Below, in pieces: positions 7,061 through 13,152 of a stretch of DNA of 13,152 nucleotides; position 1 is the stretch's first letter; each line of letters begins with the position of its first letter. The stretch is from Trachelipus rathkii (Eukaryota > Arthropoda > Malacostraca > Isopoda > Trachelipodidae). A program made the position numbers and the translations under genes. The stretch spans positions 17,501-30,652 of the forward strand of contig JABUQX010118865.1 in NCBI GenBank assembly GCA_015478945.1, given 5' to 3'. The notes under the pieces were generated by a model. The model was not told the DNA's origin and did not search any database. It was given only the letters and a program-made list of their open reading frames with translations.

Positions 7061-8664
7061 ATAGTTCCCTGTAGCTATCGTAGTTTTTGAGAAAATAAAA
7101 TAGAATAACCAAAAAAATCCAAAAGCAATTTCATATTTTCAGAACAATTTTCTTACGCTCATTCCACAAGTGTTATTAGTTTTCTTGTAGCTATTCGTAG
7201 TGTTCGAGAAAAAAAATAATAATACCAAAAACATCAAAAAATATTTTTCAATTTTAAGAACATTTCTTACGCTGATTCCACGATGTTATTAGTTTTCTTG
7301 TAGCTATCGTAGTTTCGAGCGAAAAAAAATAAAATATCCCAAAAAATTAAAAAATTTTTTTTACATTTTTTAAGAAATATTTCTTACGCTGATTCCAGAA
7401 ATGTTTATTAGTTTTCTTGTAGATATCGTAGTTTTTGAAAAAAAATAAAAATACCCCCAAAAACGGAAAAAAATCTTTTTTTGCCAATTTTAGCCACCCC
7501 ATTTTCTTTTACGCTGATTCCCCGATGTTATTATTTTCTTTTGTAGGCTATCGTGTTTTCGAGAAAAAAAATAAAATATCTCAAAAAAAAATCAAGAAAT
7601 TATTTTTTCATTTTAGAACAATTTTCATACGCTGATTCGCATCGAATGTATATTCAATTTTTTGGCAGAAAACCTTTTTGATGTAAAAAATAAAATAGCC
7701 CCAAAAAACCAAAAATTTTTTTTTGTACAAATTTCCAGAACAATTTCTTACGCTGATTCTCAACCGAATGTTTAGTTTTCTCTTGTAGCTATCGTAGTTT
7801 CGAGAAAAAAAATAAAATATCCAAAAAAAATTTCAAAAATTTTTTGTTTCCATTTTTTTGAACAATTTTCTTACGTTGATTCCACGAATGTTTTATTAGT
7901 TTTCTTGTACCTATCGTTATTTTGGAGATATAAGAAAATAAAATTGCCCATAAAATATCAAAAAAAAAATTTTTGCCATTTTAGAAACATTCTTCTTACG
8001 CTGATATCCACGAATTGAATTATCTAGTTTTCTTGTTGCTATCTAGTTTTTCGAGAAAAAAATAAAATAGAACCAAAAAATCAAAAATAATTTTTTGCAT
8101 TTTAGAACAATATCTTACGCTGATTCCAGAAAATGTTTTTGTTTTCTTGTAGCTATCGTGTTTTTTGAGAAAAAAAAATATAAAAATAGTACCAAAAATT
8201 TCAAATAATTTTTTTTTTTTTCCCATTTATTGGACAATTTCTTAACGCTGATTCCACTGAATGTTATTTAGTTTTCCCTTGTATCTATCGTAGTTTTTCG
8301 AGAAATAAAAAGATAAAATATCCCCAAAAATATAAAAAATTTTTTTGCATTTTTTAAGTTTTAATGATTCTTAAAACTGATTCCACGAATGTTATTAATT
8401 TTCTTGTAGCTATCGGTAGTTTTTTGAAAAAAAAATAAAATACTCAAAAACAAAAATTTTTTTTGCCATTTTCAGAACAATTTTCTTACGCTGATTCACG
8501 AATGTTATTAGTTTTCTTTGTACCTATCGTAGAAGTCGAGGAAAAAAAATAAAGATATAAAAAAATCAAAAAGAATTCTTTTTTTCCATTTTAATCGTTT
8601 GTTTACGCTGATTACACGAATGTTATTAGTTTTTTCTTTTGTAGCTATACCCTAGTTGTTTCGA
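7061..8664 (+). repeat. Forward satellite array of block 4 (about 13 monomers)
   Basis: This is the longest array in the window. Landmarks lie near 7155, 7269, 7387, 7511, 7629, 7750, 7873, 7998, 8117, 8245, (degraded) 8375, 8488 and 8605. It ends GTTGTTTCGAATACC, where the usual TTTCGAGATACC terminus has lost its G. Tail types TCC/TAC and GCC roughly alternate in the first half. The ACGTTGATTCC variant at 7873 is seventh from the end here, two monomers further in than in blocks 1 and 3, which fits an internal gain of two monomers. Confidence 0.93.
7848..7965 (+). repeat. Variant monomer with ACGTTGATTCC, block 4
   Basis: It carries the full marker set: TTTCCATTTTTTTGAACAA, ACGTTGATTCCACGAATG and CTTGTACCTATCG. 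It is the cleanest copy of this monomer variant. Confidence 0.72.
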
Positions 8665-9240
8665 ATACCTATCGTTGCAATATCGCCACTATGACGTCAT
8701 ATATTTGACCCTCATCGGGGACTAATCTAAGTCGAAGGTCAATAGTGCATAATTCCGAAAAAAAAATTGAACAGAAAATTATAGGGGGAAATATTTTTCT
8801 TTGTTGATTTTTAAGATTTTTACACTTAGACCTTCGCCTTATATTTAGTTTTCCCGACACCGTCACTATATTACCTCTGAATCGCTTTAACAAGATGTCT
8901 GCGCTTAAGAAAAAATGGTATATTGAAGAGCATTGAGCCGGGTTTGCCGATTCCCGTAAGTTGCGTACCACCTATACTATAATAGTGAGTTTCGAAGGGA
9001 ACCGAAAAACGATCTAACTTGAACGCGGCGCAACACCTTTTAAGGTAGAAACTATACTGTCCCCCAATAATAGTGAACGTATCAATCGAAGAATTTGATA
9101 ATATGCATTCCCCCGCCCATCTTTAAATACTCTATGATAGCCGTGATAGGCACTTCCAAAAAATTTTAAAACGAAAATATTTTTCGGAATTTGCACTTAG
9201 ACCTTCGACTTATATTAGTTCAACAAACAAACGAACGAAC
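8665..9240 (+). repeat. Long spacer, copy 3
   Basis: It opens ATACCTATCGTTGCAATATC and has TGACGTCA at 8692-8699. The first inverted pair is about 8701-8745 against 8821-8870. A mutated TACACTTAAGAAAAAATGG-like region follows (about 8895-8920). The GATCTAACTTGAACGCGGCG core is at about 9011-9030, with one substitution and an insertion. The first arm of the second inverted pair is badly degraded (about 9070-9120). Its second arm is excellent: GCACTTAGACCTTCGACTTA (9193-9212), then TTAGTTCAACAAACAAACG. It is cut off after CGAACGAACTG at 9240, where an unrelated insertion begins. Confidence 0.85.
8692..8699. repeat. TGACGTCA palindrome in long spacer
   Basis: This is an intact 8 bp palindrome at the same spacer position as 6293-6300 and 10516-10523. 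It has a CRE-like sequence; function is not demonstrated. Confidence 0.6.
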
Positions 9241-9346
9241 TGTAAAAAAAATAAAATGAAATAAAAATAAAGTTTTTAATTGGTGGCAGAATAGTACAAA
9301 AAGACTGAAAAATCATAAAGTAACATAACATAACCTAACCTTTCTT
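9241..9346. other. Unique insertion or junction segment
   Basis: About 105 bp match no other part of the window. They replace the expected GGTCAGAGATATAAGTCGAAGG motif and most of the first reverse monomer of block 5. The segment begins with an A-rich stretch (AAAAAAAATAAAATG, 9244-9258) and has a TTGGTGGCAG stretch (about 9280-9289). It ends with ACATAACATAACCTAACC (9323-9340). The satellite resumes at about 9347 with GAGAATCAGCCTTAAG. It could be a fragment of another transposable element, a repair filler sequence, or a rearrangement or assembly junction. No decision is possible from sequence alone. Confidence 0.6.
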
Positions 9347-9509
9347 GAGAATCAGCCTTAAGATATTTGTTCTAAAATGAAAAAATTTTTTTTTTACTTT
9401 TGGGTTATTATTTTTTTTTCTCGAAAACGTGTCTAAAATAGCTACAAAAAAAATAATAACCTTTTTGGAATCAGCGTAAGAAATTTGTTTTTAGAAATGG
9501 AAAAAAAAA
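9347..9509 (-). repeat. Reverse-oriented satellite monomers of block 5 (5'-truncated)
   Basis: The block terminus and the first half of the first reverse monomer are missing because of the preceding insertion. The sequence enters at the GAATCAGC landmark, continues through GATATTTGTTCTAAAATG, and has a complete second reverse monomer from CTCGAAAACG (about 9420). That monomer carries the AATAATAACCTTTTTGGAAT variant. Orientation flips at about 9509-9510. Confidence 0.8.
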
Positions 9510-10493
9510 TAGTCCATGCACATCGTAGTTTTCGAAAAAAAAAATATAACATAGACAAAAAAAATCACCAAAAATTTTTTTTGCCAATTTTAGAACCAAT
9601 TATCTTACGCCGATTCCACGAATGTTTATTAGTTTTCTGTAGCTATCGTAGTTTTCGAGAAGAAAAAATAAATATCAAAAAAAAAAATAAAAATTTTTTT
9701 TTTCATTTTTAGAACAGTTTGCAGGCTGATTCACGAATGTTATTAGTTTTCTTCAATCCATCGTAAGTTTTTTGAAGAAAAAAATAAAAATAGCCCAAAA
9801 AATCAAAAAAATTTTTTGCCATTTTTAGAACAATTTTCTTACGCTGATCCCACGAATGTTATTGGTCTTCGTTGTATCTAGTTTTAAGAAAAAAATTCAA
9901 TAGCAACAAAAAAACCAAAAAAAAATTTTTGGCCATTTTTAGAACAAGTTTTCTACCCTGATTCGCACGAATGTTAATTAGTTTTCTTTGGTATGCTATC
10001 GTAGTTTTGTCCGAGAAAAACGATTAAAATACCCCCAAAAAATTCAAACCAAATTTTTTTGCCATTTTTCGAACAATTTTCTTACGCTGATTCCACGAAA
10101 ATGTTATTAGTTTCTTGTAACTATCGTAGTTTTGAGAAAAAAATAAAAATGCCAAAAACCAAAAAAAATTATTTTTGCCATTTCAGCAAATTATCTTAGG
10201 CCGACCTCATGAATGTTTTTAAAACTCAAACACCCATGGTAGTTTTAAGGAAAACAAAAAATAAATAATCCAAAAAAAATCAAACATTTCTTTTTCCATT
10301 TTTTTTGACAATTTTTCGTATCAGGTTGATCCCACGAATGTTATTAGTTTTCTTGTACCTAGCGTAGTTTTGGAAATTTATTTAAGGTATGCAAAAATCA
10401 AAATTTTTTTTTGGCCATTTTTAGAACAATTTTCTTACGCTGTATTCCATGAATGTTATTAGTTTTCTGGAGCTATCGAGTAAGCTTTTCGAG
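9510..10493 (+). repeat. Forward satellite array of block 5 (about 8 monomers)
   Basis: Landmarks lie near 9607, 9724, 9841, 9955, 10085, (degraded) 10198, 10320 and 10437. The array ends AGCTTTTCGAG (10483-10493). The first post-junction unit lacks the usual TTTCATATTTTCAG variant seen in the other blocks. The variant monomer near 10320 (GGTTGATCCCACGAATG with CTTGTACCTAGCG) is second from the end. Confidence 0.92.
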
Positions 10494-10838
10494 ATACCTA
10501 TCGTTATACCCACTATGACGTCATATAGTGGCGCCTGATCGGGAACCTAATATAAGTTCGAAGGTCAAGTGCAAATTCCGAAAAAAAATTTGAAAAGAAA
10601 ATTATCGGGGGAAATATTTTCTTACCTCTATTTTTAATTTCAACACTTAGAAATGTCTTTAGTTCAAGTTTCTGTTCAAACTCTGTCAGCTGAAGTGTTT
10701 ATACAACTAAAAAGTGGCATTTTGAAAAGCGTTCAGCGCTTTTATGCGATTTCCGTAAGGGCGACACTATATATTAGTTCAACAACAAACGAACGAACGG
10801 TCAGAGATATAAGTCGAAGGCCTAAGTGCAAAAAAAAA
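10494..10838 (+). repeat. Internally deleted long spacer (copy 4)
   Basis: The first half follows the long spacer: ATACCTATCGTTATACCCAC, TGACGTCA (10516-10523), the first inverted pair (about 10523-10583 against 10641-10690), and AAAAAGTGGCATTTTGAAAAG (about 10708-10728). After GGGCGACACTATATATTAG (about 10758-10776) it jumps directly to TTCAACAACAAACGAACG and the pre-block motif ATAAGTCGAAGGCC. It therefore lacks the GATCTAACTTGATCGCGC core and the second inverted pair, about 250 bp, as the short spacers do. An open frame crosses it but is a by-product of repeat sequence. Confidence 0.83.
10511..10530. repeat. 20 bp near-palindrome centred on TGACGTCA
   Basis: CACTATGACGTCATATAGTG is self-complementary apart from a two-base offset in the flanks. 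It is the best-preserved copy of the spacer palindrome. The TAGTGACGT half-motif also occurs several more times in direct and inverted form across the spacers. Confidence 0.65.
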
Positions 10839-11050
10839 CTCGAAAACTACGATAGCCACAAGAAACCTAATAACATTCATTCGTGGAAGCAGCGTAAGAT
10901 ATTTGTTCTAAAAAGAATGGAAAAAAAATTTCTTGATTTTTTTGGTTGTTTATTTTTTTTTTCTCTGAAACTACGGATAGCTACAAAAAAAATTAATAAC
11001 TTTTGGTAAAAGCAGTGAAAGATATTATCTGTATTTAAAAATGGAGAAGT
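10839..11050 (-). repeat. Reverse-oriented satellite monomers of block 6
   Basis: The first monomer begins with an intact CTCGAAAACTACGATAG (10839-10855), followed by the AATAACATTCATTCGTGG and AGCGTAAGATATTTGTTC landmarks. The second starts near 10962 (TCTCTGAAACTACGGATAGC) and carries AATTAATAACTTTTGG. The arm ends at AAATGGAGAAG and flips at about 11051. Confidence 0.87.
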
Positions 11051-11698
11051 TAGTGTTACCATCAACTATCGTAGTTATTCGAGAAAATAAATATAAATAA
11101 CCAAAAAATAGATCCCAAAAACCCAAAATTTTCATATTTCAGAACAATTTCATTAACCCGCTGATTTCCACGAATGTTGATTAGTTTTTCACTTTAGCTA
11201 TCGTAGTTTTCGCGAAAAAAAATAAAATAACCCACAAAATCACAAAAAAAATGTTTGCCATTTTTAGAACAATTTTCTTACGCTAATTCAACGAATGTTA
11301 TTAGTTTTCTTGTAGCTATGCGTAGATTTCGAGAAAAAAAATAAAATGTCACAAAAAAATTAAAAATTTTTTTTTTAGCATTTTTTTAAACAATTTTCTT
11401 ACGCTGATTCCAACGAATGTTTATTAGATCTTCTTGTAGCTTTCGTAAGTTTTTGAGAAAAAAATAAATAAACCTTATAAAAAATAATCAAAAAGAATTT
11501 TTGCCATTTTTAGAACAATTTCTTACGCCTGATTCCACGAATGTTTTGAATTAGTTTTTCTTGTAGTTTGGTGGTTTTTCGAGAAAAAAAAATAAAATAG
11601 CCCAAAAAAAAATAAAAAAATTTTTTTTCCATTTTTAGAACAATTTTCTTACGTTGATTCCACGAATGTTACTAGTTTTCTTGTAGCTATCGTATTTT
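11051..11698 (+). repeat. Forward satellite array of block 6 (about 5 monomers)
   Basis: This is the shortest complete array. Landmarks lie near 11160, 11280, 11402, 11527 and 11652. The last monomer has the ACGTTGATTCC variant but keeps CTTGTAGCTATCG. It ends TATCGTATTTTATCGTAG and passes into segment C, as block 2 does. The first unit carries the TTTTCATATTTCAG post-junction variant. Confidence 0.92.
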
Positions 11699-11853
11699 AT
11701 CGTAGTTATTTATTTTAATTTATTTTAAAAAATCATTAGTTTATTTACCTCTAAAAATTAATTAACATAGAAAACTGAATTGAAGGAAGAGTGACTAAAT
11801 TAAAAAAAAAATAAATAAATGATGCGAACAATATTTTAAAAGCTAAAAGTGTT
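11699..11853 (+). repeat. Segment C, copy 2
   Basis: It aligns by order of motifs with 4201-4360: TTATTTATTTTAATTTATTT, ATTAGTTTATTTACCTC, AAAATTAATTAACAT, GAAAACTGAATTGAAGG, GTGACTAAATTAAAAAAAA, then a short tail before the TA tract. It is about 155 bp against about 160 bp in copy 1. Confidence 0.75.
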
Positions 11854-11907
11854 AATATATATAGTATAATATATACTATATATATTATATAAATATATAT
11901 ATATGAT

Positions 11908-11952
<45 letters not shown>

Positions 11953-12035
11953 AAATATATATATATAATTACTTATAGAATATATGATAATGTATATATA
12001 ATATATATATATATATTACTATTTATTATATATAA
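11854..12035. repeat. (TA)n-rich microsatellite tract, copy 3
   Basis: About 180 bp of TA-rich sequence contain a few interruptions (TATGATAAT, ATTACTTATAGAA, ATGATAATG). It lies between segment C and a short spacer, exactly as at 4361-4510. Confidence 0.95.
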
Positions 12036-12249
12036 GATTTTCACACTTAGGCCTTTGACATATTAAGTTCCCGTTGAAACGTCACTATATCGCAGTTGAA
12101 GCGAGTTTTATACACTAAAGAAGTGCAATTGAAAGCCGCCAGCCGGCTTTTGCGATCCCGTAGGGCGACACTATCATATTAGTTTCAACAAACCAACGAC
12201 CACGAACGGTCCAGAGATATAAGTCGGAAGGTCAAGTGGCCAATATAAA
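12036..12249 (+). repeat. Short spacer, copy 3 (best preserved)
   Basis: It reads in order CACACTTAGGCCTTTGACAT (12042-12061), TTCCCGTTGAAACGTCAC, TATCGCAGTTGAAGCGAG, TACACTAAAGAAGTGCAATT, CAGCCGGCTTTTGCGATCCC and GGGCGACACTATCATATTAG. A mutated CAAACGAACGAACGGTC run then leads to AGAGATATAAGTCGGAAGG. It corresponds to the middle of the long spacer joined to its end, without the GATCTAACTTGATCGCGC core. It serves as the reference for reading the more degraded copies at 141 and 4511. Confidence 0.82.
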
Positions 12250-12479
12250 CTCGAAAAACTAACGATAGCTACAAAGAAATACTAATAACATTCGTGGAAT
12301 CAGCGTAAGCTATTTACACTAAAAGGGAAAAAATAATTTTTTTTGATTTTTTTTGGTTTATTTAATTTTTTTTTCTGAAAACTACGATAAACTACAAAAA
12401 AAATAAAATATTTAAAAAAAAAAAAATAATAACCTTTTTGGAATCAACGTAGAAATTTGTTTAAAAATGGAAAAACAAT
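12250..12479 (-). repeat. Reverse-oriented satellite monomers of block 7
   Basis: Two reverse monomers begin at ACTCGAAAAACTAACGATAGC (12249-12269) and at about 12374 (TCTGAAAACTACGATAAACTAC). The second contains about 30 extra A/T-rich bases (about 12400-12428) before the AATAATAACCTTTTTGGAAT variant. This looks like a local slippage duplication. The arm ends at AAATGGAAAAACAA and flips at about 12480. Confidence 0.87.
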
Positions 12480-13152
12480 GTTTCCTTGTACCTATCGTAG
12501 TTTTCGAGAAAATAAAATTAATCACCAAAATAATCAAAACAAATTTCATATTTTCGAAGGGCACTTTCATGTGAGCTGATTCCATATATGTTATTGGGTT
12601 TCTTGTATCTATCGTAGTTTTCGTAGAAAAAAATTTATAAATAACCCCAAAAAATCAAGAAATTTTTTAGGACATTTTTAGAATCAATTTCTTAAAACTT
12701 TCCAGAGATGTGATGAGTTATACTTTTAGCTATCGTTATTTTTCGATAAAAAAAATAAATATACATAAAGCTAAGAAAAATCTTTTCGATTTTTTGAACC
12801 ATTTTCTTACGCTGATTCCACGATTGTTATTAGTTTCTTGTAGATTATCGTAGTTTTTGAAAAAAAATATAAAATAACTGCCGATAAAAATCAAAAAAAT
12901 AAATTTGCTATTTTTAGAACAATTTTCTTACCCTGATTCACTATTGTTATTAGTTTTCTTGATTATCGTAGTTTCGAGAAAAAAAATTAATATACAAAGA
13001 GAATTAACCATTCAGTTTCTCCATTTAGGGATAAATTTTTCATACGCTGATTCCACAAATGTATTCCGTTTCTGTTGATTTTTTTGACTTTTGAGAAAAA
13101 AATAAATAGCCCAAAAAACCAAAAACATTTTTTTTTGCCATGTTCAGAACAA
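12480..13152 (+). repeat. Forward satellite array of block 7 (5+ monomers, runs off window)
   Basis: Landmarks lie near 12575, (degraded) 12695, 12809, 12930 and 13055. The next monomer is cut by the window end just after CATGTTCAGAACAA. The first unit has the TTTCATATTTTCG post-junction variant. The degraded unit near 12695 (CTTAAAACTTTCCAGAGATG) and the region 12990-13085 are more mutated than the neighbours. Confidence 0.92.

Noticed and set aside
8669..8971. Open frame of 100 codons on the - strand
   Set aside because: It lies wholly in a long spacer whose two paralogues (1979-2570, 6271-6860) lack the frame. No recognisable domain or conserved motif is present.
9323..9340. Possible telomeric (CCTAA)n tract
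   Set aside because: Only about two imperfect units are present, internal to other repeats. That is too short to call telomeric sequence.
10653..11009. Open frame of 118 codons on the + strand, the longest seen
   Set aside because: It runs from the middle of a deleted spacer into reverse-oriented satellite monomers. Homologous spacer and block copies do not keep the frame, and the product's second half is Lys/Phe-rich repeat translation.

Overview
This window looks like non-coding, highly AT-rich eukaryotic repeat DNA. I find no supportable protein gene, rRNA, tRNA or CRISPR array. Nearly all of it is a satellite array built from a monomer of about 115-120 bp. Its landmarks, in order, are an AGAACAATTTTCTTACGC stretch, CTGATTCCACGAATG, TTATTAGTTTTCTTG, TAGCTATCGTAGTTTTCGAG, then an A-rich/T-rich tail ending in GCCATTTT or TCCATTTT. 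All open frames I inspected are short, low-complexity (Lys/Phe/Asn/Ile-rich) readings of these repeats.

The monomers sit in seven blocks with the same plan. Each block opens with about two monomers in reverse orientation, crosses one fixed inversion junction, and continues as a forward array of variable length (about 11, 8, 11, 13, 8, 5 and at least 5 monomers). Well-preserved blocks begin with CTCGAAAACTACGATAG and end with its reverse complement, so a block has terminal inverted repeats. Blocks are separated by spacers that are themselves repeated. Three are long spacers of about 580-590 bp (from 1979, 6271 and 8665). One is a short, internally deleted version (10494-10838). Three are still shorter forms that follow (TA)n tracts (141-428, 4511-4712, 12036-12249). 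The spacers carry many direct and inverted copies of a motif containing GACCTTCGACTTATAT or its reverse complement.

Layout: TA tract 1-140; short spacer; block 1 (429-1978); long spacer; a C-rich minisatellite (2588-2880); block 2 (3009-4200); segment C and TA tract (4201-4510); short spacer; block 3 (4713-6270); long spacer; block 4 (6861-8664); long spacer; a unique insertion (9241-9346); block 5 (9347-10493); deleted spacer; block 6 (10839-11698); segment C and TA tract (11699-12035); short spacer; block 7 (12250 to the window end).

The organism is a eukaryote, perhaps an invertebrate animal, but nothing here fixes the taxon. Frequent single-base insertions and deletions in otherwise shared motifs suggest either a noisy uncorrected long read or assembly, or an old degenerating satellite. 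Plausible settings are pericentromeric or other heterochromatin, or a cluster of amplified foldback-like elements. These are inferences; the sequence directly shows only the repeat architecture. All boundaries were placed by eye and are good to roughly 5-20 bp.
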